In this document: positions 11,050 through 22,759 of the stretch, piece by piece | Layout of the letters: each line of letters starts with the position of its first letter | How positions within the stretch are numbered: the first letter of the stretch is position 1 | NCBI RefSeq assembly: GCF_000499845.2 | Contig: NC_023753.2 | Location: 19,504,477-19,568,476, forward strand | Source of the DNA: Phaseolus vulgaris | Lineage: Eukaryota > Streptophyta > Magnoliopsida > Fabales > Fabaceae | Length of the DNA stretch: 64,000 bases | Direction: 5' to 3' | Position numbers and translations under genes: made by a program | The notes under the pieces: model-generated | The model's input: only the letters and a program-made list of their open reading frames with translations | Databases searched by the model: none | What the model was told of the DNA's origin: nothing

Positions 11050-11771
11050 TGTTCCTACCGGTTGACTAGAACGTGCTTCGTGCGTAGCTATGACTCACGT
11101 AACAAGGACACCTTCGTCTTGGTTCCAGATCTTCACCCTACACCGCCGTGAGTACCTGAAACAGAGAGAACAAAGGGCGCCCTCGCGGCCGTTTGCACTC
11201 TGACGATCAAGTCAGCAAGCAGAAAACATCAACTTAGGGAAATCCCAGCGTGCAAGTCTTCCTTCTTCGAAGTGCATCTGGCGCAAAGGGTGACTATCTG
11301 GGTGCCAACTCGTGCGCCCCAGCCTCTAGTCACTCGCCCTGGGAGTGTATCTGCCTTCCTCTCGCACCATGCACGTGGATTGCCCCTGGGGCGTGGCCCT
11401 CTCCCGGGTCGTATCTGTCCCAGGGACTCTCCAGAGGTGGCGTGGGTACTTCACGAGTCAGGTTACTACCTACTGGTACTGGGAATATGGCCTTGAAGCC
11501 ACCTTTCTCTTCTCTTTCTAACTGTTCTGAGGTACCGGGGCCCAAGGCCTCCTCGCCCGTACCGTAGCCTCTTATCGTGTCGCCCCCTCCACGGTCTTTC
11601 CTACCCGTGGGTATCAAGGGTGGCACCGTCGACGCCTAAATTTGGCGATGCCCACACCTGACGACGCCCAAAAGCGGTCAACTCTAACTCTCCTCCTTGG
11701 AGTCCCCCTTGGTGGGTCCCACCCTATGCTTGACTTTGACTTTGATCAACGCCCGAGGACGGGTCGGTACA
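11050..11771 (-). repeat. Solo LTR, TGTTCC...GGTACA family, target duplication ATAAT
   Basis: A complete 722-bp LTR from TGTTCCTACCGGTTGAC to GGGTCGGTACA. The five bases before (11045-11049) and after (11772-11776) are both ATAAT, an exact 5-bp target duplication, and no internal retroelement sequence is present, so this is a solo LTR formed by LTR-LTR recombination. It lies about 0.7 kb upstream of the IPUT1 start codon. The sense strand is inferred to be minus. Overlapping open frames on both strands at 11250-11626 are not genes. Confidence 0.88.
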
Positions 11772-12503
11772 ATAATAATATATAAAAATATTATCTTATT
11801 ATTTCTCTATTTTACCCTGATAACATTTTTAAATTCTATAATAATATATAAGAGATTCCCATACAAAAATAATTTTTCTATTTTACCTCTCATAATATTT
11901 TTAAGTTAAAATGTAAAATTCATAATAAAGGTACCAATTTAAAAAAAAAAGAGAATATAATGAAAAAAAAATTGGTCATATTTTAAATAAAATTAAATTC
12001 TAAGTATTTTGAATCTTTCATTTTGTGTAATTAAACTTCTTATTATAACATATCTTCACTATAATATCAATCAACAATATATTTAATTATTTCGTTTTCT
12101 TATAATAAATAAAATCACATAAAATAAAAATAATATATATTTATTTTAAAGAATTATTATTGAATATAATAAAAAAAATGTGAACATTCAATTGATCCGA
12201 ATTGTGTTTCTGCTTGTTGTAATATTAATTATATATATAAAAAAAATTATATTGATTATATTTTACTATTATAAGGAAATGTGGACATGCATTTTCATCG
12301 GTAATAATTAATTAAATAATTATAATAATTGAGCTGTTTTAACTAAAAATGTGTATAACGCGGTAGGTTTTTTTTTTTTTTTTTTCTGGCCCACGATGTC
12401 ATGCAAGCTCGGTATCAAAACCGAGTAGGCCACAGCATGCAAAGCAAATTCAAATCCCTTCAACGGTTGGAATTCTCAGCGAGAAGGGATTTTTGCGGAG
12501 AAA
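11772..12503. other. Upstream region of IPUT1
   Basis: A+T-rich DNA with a T-run at about 12368-12386, then a more balanced stretch with GGCCCACGATGTCATGC (12389 on) just before the gene. It presumably holds the core promoter and 5' UTR, but I see no unambiguous TATA box or start site. The nearby solo LTR could contribute regulatory sequence; that is speculation. Confidence 0.4.
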
Positions 12504-15500
12504 ATGTTTAACGTGAAGAATCGAGTTAGAATGAAATCGTGTACAAGTATATGGTTATGGCTTACAGTGTTGTTGTTTTCAGTTCAATCTTTGGGATCTG
12601 AGAGGAGTGACGTGGCATACGTGACTCTATTGTACGGAGATGAATTCTTGTTGGGCATTCGAGTTCTGGGCAAATCTATACGGGACACAGGATCCAACAA
12701 AGACATGGTCGTTTTGGTCTCTGATGGTGTCTCTGATTATGCCAATAATGTTCTCAAGGTATTGCATTCCTATACGAGTTGTATTAGTGCGGGATGTGAA
12801 ATGAATTTTTCTGCTCAGTTTTACTTCGACTGCCACTTTATAGTAAATTTGATATTATAATTTCATTTGGCTTGAATCGTAAATTTTGGCGGTTACGAAT
12901 GGTTTTGTTGATTTTGAAACTCTTCATTCAAGTACGGTGGGTATGGTTTGTTGTGTTTTTTTTTTGTCTAGGCTGATGGGTGGATAATTGAGAAGATCAG
13001 TTTGCTGGCAAATCCTAATCAAGTACGTCCAACGAGATTTTGGGGTGTTTATACAAAGCTCAAAATATTTAACATGACTGACTACAAGAAAGGTGTAATA
13101 TTTATGTTTTTTGTGTTTTTTCGTGTGTCTGGTTATGGCAGTTGAGGAGGATACTCTAAACTTTCCGTTCGGGGTTTTGCATTTCCCATAGGAAGTAGTT
13201 TCCCGTGTTTATGAAGTATGATTTATTGGGTTTCTTGAATGTGTACGTGCAGTTGTTTATCTCGATGCTGACACTATCGTGGTTAAGAATATTGAAGACC
13301 TTTTCAAATGTGGAAAATTCTGTGCTAATTTAAAGCATTCTGAGAGGTTGAATTCAGGAGTCATGGTGGTGCAGCCATCTGCTGCCGTCTTCAATGACAT
13401 GATGAGTAAAATAAACACTCTGCCATCTTACACTGGAGGTATTATGATTTTTCTTTTTTAACTAATTTTATATGCAATTATTTTATTCATTTGGATTTGG
13501 ATTTGGACCTAATAGGGTTGAACAATTGGCTACAACTATATTCCTGCTTTCACAGGGGATCAGGGATTTCTCAACTCATATTACTCTGGATTTCCCAACG
13601 CACATATTTTTGAGCCAAATTTGACACCAGAAATGTTGGAAAATAGACCAGTTCCTGAAATGGAGCGACTTTCCACTCTTTATAATGCAGATGTTGGTCT
13701 TTACATGCTGGCTAACAAGGTACTAGAATATAGGTAAATAAGATGATGGTTCCTTTCTTTTAAATATTTGGGGGTAACACATCAGTGATACCTTCTTATT
13801 TGAGTTTTGAGTTAAAATGGACGCCTGTTAGATCCAGTTGCCTTTCTTTGATTCATGTTTAACTTGTAAAAGTCTTACATGTTCATGTTAATGTTCAAAT
13901 TCACTTGATGCTATTAGTTTAACACCTACGGTTGAATAACATATATTCTTTCATATTGTTGGAATAATACATTTTTAATTAATATAATTCTTAAGAAGTA
14001 GACTTTAAGGCTAACTCAACCTTATAAAACTGGCCTGTAAGATGAAGTTTGTACCGATTTATATATTATGAATTGACCTAATCTTTAGTCGATATGAAAT
14101 CTCCCATAGTACTAAAGGACTAAAGCCTTTCTGAATAGGTTAAAGGAAAAAATTGAATAAATCTTTTGTAACAAATTGCACTAAATTGATGGAATGAATG
14201 AGAAGATAAAATTGCCAGCACTATGATGGCAGGAAAATTTTGTGGGGAGATGAATTCCTTTGTGTTGGTTTACGAGCTTATTGTTATGGTAGAAATTGGA
14301 GTGAGTGCTGATGTCGCCCTTTAATAGTTATGACGTTGCAGTGTGACCCATATTAATATATTAAGGCTTATAAAGCCTAAAAGGAATTTTTTACTGCTTC
14401 TTCTGTTGGATTCAAATTTTACCGTTTGCGTATGGAAATTTTGGCAGTTAGAATGAGGACTTGTTAATTTTGATATAGATGGGTCAAGGTGATTATGCAG
14501 GAGCAAAGCCAAGGACTTTTCCATCATGTTAACATTTTAAACTTCTTTAATTCCTGTTAGAATCTGGGTTTTGGGGCATGTGTGGCGATGAGAATTGAGT
14601 TAGGGGCAGTAATGACAATTATTGGCAGAAAGTAGGATCTGTTACATTTCAAGATAGGTGTAATACTCACAGGCATGAATGCATTTTTAAGTTGAATAGT
14701 AACGGTAATGTTGACAATTTAGGGTTGGAAAGTTAGGAGAAGTTACATATTATTAAATATGTGCATAACAGGGGGACACTTGTGTATTATTTTGTAGTAG
14801 TTTGGACAGAAAATTCTTCTCTGTCTGTAGAAGTCTATGACTTTAGGACAGCAAATTCTGCTATACTTTTGTGTATTCTGTGTGATTTAATATTACTCTT
14901 CTTGAATATATCAATTGGTGTTTTATCATTTTTTGTCCAACCTTGCAGTTTAGAGAAAGATGATGATGCATTTGATAAGGAGCTTGTATGAATTAAAAGA
15001 GAAATTTGGAGGGGGATGGAAGCCAGGACTGAGGCTTCGGTCTGTATGGCCAAGAAATTGCCAAATTGACTAGATCTAGAGATTTTTTAGTAGATTACAG
15101 AAGAGAAAGGATCAAATTCAATCAAACATGTCAGGGATGAGAACCGTAGTCTGTATGGTAGTTAAGAATGTGGAATTGCCATTTTTCAACGGAGATGACA
15201 TTATTGGGTGGCAATTAGGGCAAATTGAAGTTCAGGATATTAGTGAAGATTAAATTAGCAAAATTAAGTATGGAACGAAATGGTAGTGGAGAAAGATAGT
15301 CTGGAAGAACCAATTTCTACATTCAGCCTTGGAGACAAGGATGATTTTTCATAGTCGTATATTAAAATAGATGTAATTGTCATTAGCAATTACTAGCGAA
15401 AACATAAGCCTAATGTGTTCGCAATTTTTAAAATTTAAAAAAGTAATGAGTTATTATTAGATAATGCAATTATAAAGTTATAAAAAAGCTAGTTCTTTAA

Positions 15501-18178
15501 ATCATATTTTAATTTGTCTTCTCAGTTTGTTTGATGTAAGAGATATTGAAAAAAAAGTGAATGAACGATGACAGGAAATTTAATAGTTATGTAGCTTATA
15601 TACAGAGGGGAAAAAATTGTATACGACTATGTTATAGATTACAGATGTATTATTACAATATCTTGAACAGTAGCTGTTCTGTTGACTGTTTAGGGCAAAA
15701 TATTTTTAGAAGTTACATATTTTTAAATATGTAATAAGGGGAACTTGTGGTTTCAGTTGTTGCAACTCATATCTTTGTAGACTTGTAATTATTTTCCTAG
15801 TTTGAATTAACTGCTATTATTAATATTTCATACATTCTAACTCACCAAATATCTTGGTGTTCCTTTACATTGCATCTTTTACTTCAGTTATATAACTATT
15901 CATGCTGACTTGTCCAGTGGATGGTAGATGAGAATGAACTCCGCGTGATTCATTATACACTTGGTCCTCTTAAACCTTGGGACTGGTGGACATCTTGGCT
16001 TGTGAAACCTGTTGATGCCTGGCAGGTATTTGTGCTACTTATTATCCTATTTTATCAATATCTCAAAAATGTGTCTTCCTGTAATTGTTTCAAAAATCAT
16101 CTAGCTTAAGTAGTCATGTGACTAAGTTGAAGTTTGTGACAAAAGTATTTTAAATAATTTACTTTTTACATGGTCTGTGCTACAGAATGTAAGGCAACAG
16201 CTGGAGGAATCCCTTCCTGGAACTAAAGGGGGCCAAAATCCTAAAGATTATTTTCTTGTAAACTTTCTTTTTCTGTTACCATTTTGTGCGGTGCTGTTCT
16301 TCTGCTATCGTTCAACTCTAAAGGTCAGCTATCGTGGATTGATTTTATTCTTTAAGCATTAGGAATCCATGTGCCTTATAATATTGTATTTTCCGCAGAA
16401 TCAGGGGTACTATGGTTCCTGTTGTAGAAACTCACTATGTGATCATGTCAGACAACTTTATTACAGGATCAAATCAGGGGGGGGACCAATTGTATATACT
16501 ACTATTTCTACCTCAGCTATCAGTTCCATTCATCCGGTCATTTTTTACTTCTATACCTCAACTATATCATTTCTACCTCAACTAAGAATTTGAATCCTCT
16601 TATGTGAGGTGTCCTTGCATACTCATCAGATGACTGGGTAATGCAATGTCCTCACATTAGAGGACCGAAAATACTGTTGTTGGATATGCATGCTGCTTAT
16701 GTATTTGAATTTTAAAAATATCATGTATTATTTTTTATTAGCGATACGAAGTACTAATTGTGGTGTTAAACAGCTCATAAATGGTGCTCAGAGCAAGGTG
16801 CCTCCATATTTGGGCATGATTTCTGTCTGTGTCTGTTTGTTGGCTTCCGTGGTGTCTCTTGGATTAGCTTTCTTGATAGTACCTCGGCAAGTGGCTCCCT
16901 GGACTGGTTTTCTTTTGATGTATGAATGGATATTCACAATCTTCTTTATACTATTTGGGGGTTATCTCAATTTGATGTATCATTGGGGAAAGATTAGGAT
17001 ATCACATACACCTTCCTCGTTGACTCATCCCGAATCTTCTGATGAGGATTCTGGAAAAGGTATGTTCTGCCGGAATAGAGCATATTTGGGGGTTGTCTTT
17101 CATCTATGTTTTCAAGACTTTTTATTTTTATATTTATTTTTTAGTTTTCATCCTTAATTTGATCTCATCTATATTAACAGGTCACCAGCGTCAGATGTCA
17201 TCATGTGATGCTGCTACGTGGTTCTATGGTTTAGGGATGGCCTTCTTGGCCATTGCCGCTCCCTGTTTGCCTTTTATTTTTGGGATCACTGCATTGTTTT
17301 TACGGTAATTTTTCCTTTTTCCTTATTAGTAAAGATATCATTAACTATGTACTGTGGCTATCATTCTTGATCTTGTTAGGCTTTCTATTTATTTTAAGTA
17401 TAATTCCATTGCCCCTATTTGTCGTTTTAAAAATAGAACTTTGTTCTCGGTATGTTTTTGTGATAATTGACTATACTCGAATATTAAATTTCAAATTCTA
17501 AAAAACTTTGGAAGAACAGTGTTTGTAGCTGGCCTCTTTTGAATGGTAACTTGTAATGACGCTCATAGTGCATCTGATATGCTTTCAACTAGTGATTTTA
17601 TCCTCCCTAAGATATGGAGGGTCGTTCCTGAACTGTAAGATTATTTGACCATTATATTGGTCATTCTTTGCTTATTTTTGGCTTGGATATGTAAAGTCCC
17701 TGTTCTACAACATCAAGCTAGAATGGCAGTTTGGAAACAATTACGTGTGTTTTTCTTGCTTTTTTAAGAGAGGGAGGAAGAAGTGAAGTAAATTTTTAAC
17801 AAATGGTATGGGTTTCTGGACAAAGGAGCAACATAATGGGGATTGTCTAATTTTGGTGCTTTTTGTTGCTCATTTTTGGCATACAATGCCACCAAAATAG
17901 TCTTCCCTTTTTCTTATACATTCAGCTTGAGGTGAAGTTAACCATATTTCTGTCTTGTAAATTCCAAGCAGTTTTTTAAGAGGAAAAACAGCAATTTTCT
18001 CTTAGAATTTCCACTTACTTTTTTTTTATATATTTCTAACAGGTTGGGTTTGGCGGTTGTCGGGGGCGTAATATTAGTAGCTTTCATGACATACTCTTCG
18101 GAACATCTTGCTATCAGATCATTTCTGAAAGGGTTTGAAGAGAGGGATGTTGCACTCAATGCAAGCTTCTGCTGTTGA
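12504..18178 (+). CDS. IPUT1: Inositol phosphorylceramide glucuronosyltransferase, ten exons
   Basis: Exons by GT-AG and frame: 12504-12758, 12972-13092, 13253-13438, 13556-13719, 15918-16025, 16186-16323, 16399-16536, 16774-17059, 17181-17304 and 18043-18178; 1656 nt, 551 residues, no internal stop. An ATG at 12531 (542 residues) gives a more typical signal peptide (MKSCTSIWLWLTVLLF). The GT8 fold includes VVYLDADTIVV with the metal-binding DXD at about 130-132, then LKHSERLNSGVMVV, GGDQGFLNSYY and HYTLGPLKPWDWW. The C-terminal half has several membrane spans (exons 6, 8, 9 and 10). Family knowledge: IPUT1/PGSIP6 transfers glucuronic acid from UDP-GlcA to inositol phosphorylceramide in the Golgi, the first sugar of plant GIPC sphingolipids. 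Intron 4 is long (2.2 kb). The only intact host gene I see here. Confidence 0.93.
13720..15917 (+). other. Long intron 4 of IPUT1
   Basis: A 2.2-kb intron with GT at 13720 and AG at 15916-15917. It contains no splice-compatible exon, tRNA or clear terminal-repeat element. Small open frames in it are spurious. Confidence 0.75.
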
Positions 18179-18675
18179 TTCAATTCTTTGAGGTGATGCA
18201 AACTGCGGTAGATGATATCTTTATTCGCCTCTATTTTATTAAAATATGGATCATTGATCTATGCAGGACTGGGATACGTTGCCATACACCAACCCTCACA
18301 TTTTATCCGAGCTTGGACTGCTCATGCAAAAATTACAACAAATTCTCAGGAAAAACCCTAAATTTAGTTTTTGATAAAACCAAAAAACTTTTGAATCAAC
18401 TGGTAGTGTGGTTGTTATTGTAATCATCTGGCTTATCTTATATAGAGAGAGTTAGTGGTTATTATTGTATTCAACCAACGGGAAGCATTTTTTGACAGCT
18501 ACTCTTTAATCCTATTGTTGAACGCAATAATAATGGGTAACGTAGTTGTTCCATTGACAAATGTAAAACTAATTTGGCCAACTTAGCATTATGTATTTTT
18601 CCTAGTTACCATAATTGCATTGTTTCATTAGCCTTCTTTTAAAAGATGATGTCTTTCCTTCAAAATTACAAATTG
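18179..18675 (+). other. IPUT1 3' UTR and flank
   Basis: From the TGA to the Reina-like insertion there are 497 bp of A+T-rich DNA; AATAATAATGG near 18525 may serve in polyadenylation. The last five bases (AATTG, 18671-18675) are the left copy of the retroelement's target duplication. Confidence 0.5.
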
Positions 18676-19114
18676 TGTTATATTCTAAAGTTTTAGGATT
18701 TAATTAGTAGTTTCTATCATTTATCATTTATCTTTAGTTGAGATTTAATTAGTAGTTCTATCATTTATCATTTATCTTTAGTTGGGATTTAGTTAGTTAG
18801 GATTTAATTAGTAGTTCTATCATTTATTATTTATCTTTAGTTGGGATTTAATTAGTTAGGATTTTATCATTTATCTTTCTATCATTTATCTTTATCATTT
18901 GTAATCTTTAGTTCTCTATAAATATAGTATTGAACTATTATTTGAGATATGAATAATCTATGCACCTTGTTTCCTTTTCTCAATTCTCTATCATTGTTCT
19001 TGTTCTTGGTATAATCGGAAGCCACCTAAAGGTTCCCTTTCTCCAAAGCCTAATTGTTCTTCGAAATCTCTTACGAGAGGACCTAGACGCTTCTACACAC
19101 GATCATTCATATCA
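18676..19114 (+). repeat. 5' LTR of Reina-like element
   Basis: 439 bp from TGTTATATTCTAAAG to ATTCATATCA. It has a TATAAATA box at 18917-18924 and an internal tandem of a roughly 60-bp A+T-rich unit (TTATCTTTAGTTGGGATTTA) whose unit order differs from the 3' LTR. A two-base spacer separates it from the primer-binding site. Confidence 0.92.
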
Positions 19115-19116
19115 AT

Positions 19117-19125
19117 TGGTATCAG
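19117..19125 (+). promoter_or_regulatory. Primer-binding site of Reina-like element
   Basis: TGGTATCAG, the usual complement of the 3' end of initiator-methionine tRNA, two bases after the LTR. The match weakens after nine bases (TTAGG instead of AGCTC-like sequence). Confidence 0.8.
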
Positions 19126-19146
19126 TTAGGACCTTCCAGTACTTCA

Positions 19147-19320
19147 ATGGTAGATTCAACACGCTTCGCTCAAGCTACTAAGGAGATGGAAGATCGAATC
19201 TCCCAAAGGATGGATAATAGGTTTATGGAACTCGTGACTACGTTGAAGGAAACCTTGACTCTTTCTATGAAAGACACCATCCAGGATTTACTTACTCAAT
19301 CTCGAGGTGAACGCTCCCCT
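19147..19320 (+). pseudogene. Gag N-terminus of Reina-like element, cut by CACTA
   Basis: The gag frame opens at ATG 19147 (MVDSTRFAQATKEMEDRI) and runs 58 codons to the CCT at 19318-19320, where the CACTA transposon begins. Gag-like sequence resumes after the transposon at 27163 with the second CCT. The insertion falls exactly between codons. The N-terminal charged helix is typical of plant chromovirus Gag. Confidence 0.85.
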
Positions 19321-19576
19321 CACTAGTACAAAAAGGTAAATTAACGACGGTTAAAATCGACATTTAAAGACGGTTCCAGAACCGTCGTTATTACAGGCGT
19401 CGTTAAAAGGTATGAACTTTTAACGACGGTTGGTAAAACCGTCGTTAAAAGTGGCTTCTATTCCCCCAAAAAAAATTTAATGTGACTTTCAACGACGGTT
19501 CCTCTAGGAACCAGGAACCGTCGTTATATGTGTGCATTTTTAAAGACGGTTCCAAGTGGAACCGTCGTTATATGTA
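19321..19576. repeat. Left terminal and subterminal repeats of the CACTA element
   Basis: After the CACTAGTACAAAA terminus come multiple copies of TTAACGACGGTT and its complement AACCGTCGTTA, arranged as inverted pairs (for example near 19340-19395, 19430-19450, 19490-19530 and 19545-19570). Each pair could form a hairpin. These are the expected transposase-binding subterminal motifs. Confidence 0.88.
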
Positions 19577-19764
19577 TTCATTAAAAAAAATAAAAAATTT
19601 TATTTTTAAAAAAATCTCAAATAACCTGCATAAAGTTTTCAATTCCAGAAAATAAAAACATTTCAAATCATAATTTAAATATAAAAATTACATACAACAA
19701 ATTATAACATAAATACAAAAAAGTTTGGTAATATATGAAAAAATTTGTCATTGTAATGATTTAT

Positions 19765-22676
19765 CTATACTAGAGTGTTATACATGGTTACAAAATACTT
19801 TGACCATGTTGTTCTCACATACTCCAATGCTTCTAAATCTAGCGGGTGTTGGTCGTTGAACAACTGTGACATTTGAAATATTTTGAATTAGTGCATGATT
19901 AATAAATCTCAAATTTTAAAGTGTTTATTGTATTGAGGTATTACCTTATCCCAACCTTTCTTAATTTCAGCTTGCAAAATAGTCAACATCCACTGCATAA
20001 CATAATAACCGCACTCATAATTTTTAGGTTGCCTGTTGGACTGCATGTGAAAATAAATGTATTAAATGAATGAGTGAAACACATTAAATTAAGTGAACAA
20101 ATATACTTTAAATACCTTAAGGTACATCCAAGTGAGTTTTTGTGCGTTTGAAGTTCTCCTCCCAGACAACATATTATATCCAGAGTAAGCACTAAAATAA
20201 TAAGATTTCATGTTAGAATACATAACATTATATAATATATAAGTAATAATAAATGTTAAATGAAACTGCCGTACCTATCTATAATGTTTTTAAAATAGGC
20301 AGGAGGTTTTTTATGCAAGGAGCAAAACCATGCAGCGGTATGATCTTGAACAGATATGATCAATAGTTGCCAATGACGCCTGTATAACAAATCAGTTAAT
20401 TAGTTTCTCTTATTTCAATAATTTATTAAAACTTATTTAATAAATAAGAACTTACTCATGGATGTACGGAGCAAAATAAATGTGTTTTCCACCATTCTTT
20501 AAGGCAGTGGTGATGTATGTTTGTGTTTCCGACTTCTTGTTTCCAATTGATTGAGTGATTTGAGGGTCTAAAAACCCATATATATTATGTTTCCCCTCAT
20601 CAAAGCATAATCCAGAAAGATACCTAAATTTCAATAAGTTAGTACTAATATATTTAATAAATCAAAAGTATAAAGAATTTAAAATTTGAACTTACATCAT
20701 CCATAATTGCAGAACTGTTATGTTAATCTCTTGATCTCCGGATGCAAGGTCCAACAAATCAGACATGTGAACGTACAACGGTAGATTACTATGCCTTCCA
20801 AAAACATTAGCATCCCATGGAACCTCTAAGACGGTTGTATCTAAAGCTGTAGCAACTTCCACCAATGCCGCCAGAGGATCATCAATGGAGACTATTTTCT
20901 TCTTTCCCAGAGGCAAATTTGTCTTAGGTTCCTGCTACTCATCAAAACAAAAAATACTTAAATTAGTTAGAATGTAATATATCATAATTGTATTAGTATT
21001 AGTGCAAATATATACCATAGAGTCTATAGGTCTGACGAGATGTCTAGGCCAGGCAACGAAAGTATGTAATGCCTCTGCCACAATTGTCACCTCTGATGTC
21101 GGCACAGGAACTGCAAGATCACCATAAAGGACCTTCTCCACCGTGACCTTCATCAAATTAGAAGGAAGAGGCACATTGTGTAACATTGTGACCCCTTCAT
21201 AACACTTACCCAAGGCAACGAATCGGGTCAAAGAATGACACTCAACATATAATTCGCATTGGCTAGTTGAGCCAAAGTCATCCCCTGATAGATCAACTGC
21301 CGAACAACTCCCTTTAGTGCTGACTTTCTTAATAGGAGGCGGAGGTGGTTCATCTTCTACCATAGTAGGTGGTTGCTGTGAGTGTCCTAAACCCTCCAAC
21401 CGCTTTTTGAACTCCATTTCCATTCGCGCACTAAACTCCTCCATGAAGCTTTCTTTAAGCTCTTGAGTTACCTCAGCCTTTAACTGCTCACGTAGTTGTA
21501 GTAAATACTCTTGGCTAGGTTCATTGGACAATTGTTCCTTGCTGTGTGATGGAGGTCCAAAGTATGACCGAATCCCAACCCCATATCCAGCTACACGAAC
21601 ACGTCCAGGGTGTTCAGGTCGTCCGAGAGCAACATTAAGAATATCATTGCGACCACATGGTTTAAAAGTCCCCTGTGTTGATTGCTCATTAAGAGAATCC
21701 TAAAACAAATGAAAAGAAATTGACAAACTTCAACACATTGAATTTAAAATAACACATAGAATTTAAAATAACACATTGAAAAGAAATTGTCAAACTTACA
21801 ATGCGTTCAACTGTTTGTTCTGTAGACTTAGAACTCCATGTCCCTAATGTGTTTATACGGGCACCCTTCCACATCTCATGTCGGAGTGGTGGGGATGGAG
21901 GTCTTAAAGAATCTACACTATTCATTTCCTCAATGGAAGTAGAACGTGCTTGAATCTTTTCTTCAAGCATCCTCTGCTCTAGCAACTTATAACCACCACG
22001 AGACAATAAGTGTGGGGTATCATTATGTGCCTGATTGGCTTTTGCTTTGTTTCGAACCTCCTATCATAACACTCAAAATTTAGTAATACGTTAATATAAA
22101 CTATATTCAAATATAAAAGTGATACTAACCTGCCATTTTTCAGTTTGTCGAATATTGACAAACTGCTGCCAAGTTTCTTCATCAATGGATGCATATTTTG
22201 CACAAGGATTTTCTTCTTTCCTTTTCCCATATATATAATCTGTTGTCAATTTTGATTTAAACTGACGAAACTTGACACCCACATCTGAAAGAACCTTCGC
22301 TTTCAAGATTTCCACATTCGGGATGTTGTAATGTGTCTACATTGTTTGAAAGAATTAGTTCATAAACAAAAACAAAGTATAAAAGAACTTTAGATTTAGC
22401 AAAGTAAAAACAGTTACATACCAGAATATCTTGCCAAATCATGTTTTTCTCGTGGTCAGTCACGTGATCCCAGGACTGAGTTAAGATAGAGATCCTTTCA
22501 CGAGAAAGTACTCCGAGATAACTCCTATATTTCTTTGCATGTTGCCCAGTGGGCACACCAGTGTGGATATCAATAGACAAAGGTATTTTGTCATCTTTAG
22601 TTATCTTCTTAAACATATTCTTCAATCTTGTAGGTCCTCTACCAGTTTTTGAATGGGAAACTTTATCATCTGCCAT
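19765..22676 (-). CDS. CACTA second gene with Ulp1-like C-terminal domain, ten exons
   Basis: Splice sites and frame define ten minus-strand exons: 22676-22422, 22336-22130, 22060-21800, 21699-21016, 20931-20696, 20623-20456, 20379-20275, 20191-20116, 20040-19945 and 19863-19765. They total 2187 nt (728 residues), every junction keeps frame, and there is no internal stop. The N-terminal part is basic and the middle has a charged helix (LREQLKAEVTQELKESF). A Pro run, PPPPPIKK, precedes the C-terminal domain. That domain has FAPYIHERHWQLLII, WFCSLHKKP and YECGYYVMQWM, matching the His and Cys regions of Ulp1/C48 peptidases; Cys replaces the usual Asp region (FCSL). Such proteins accompany TNP2 in many plant CACTA elements, by analogy with TNPA. 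Peptidase activity is untested. Confidence 0.85.
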
Positions 22677-22759
22677 GTTCCTGTTATCAAAAAAATATAA
22701 TAAGCATCAAGAATATGAAATATAATGAAAATGAAATATATTGTAAAACTAAACATGAA

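Noticed and set aside
11250..11626. Overlapping plus- and minus-strand open frames near 11250-11626
   Set aside because: They lie wholly in a solo LTR with exact target duplication. Similar frames recur in the other LTR copies.
14761..15053. Open frames in IPUT1 intron 4 on both strands
   Set aside because: No splice-compatible phase with the flanking exons and no domain. The exon 4-5 junction already keeps frame.
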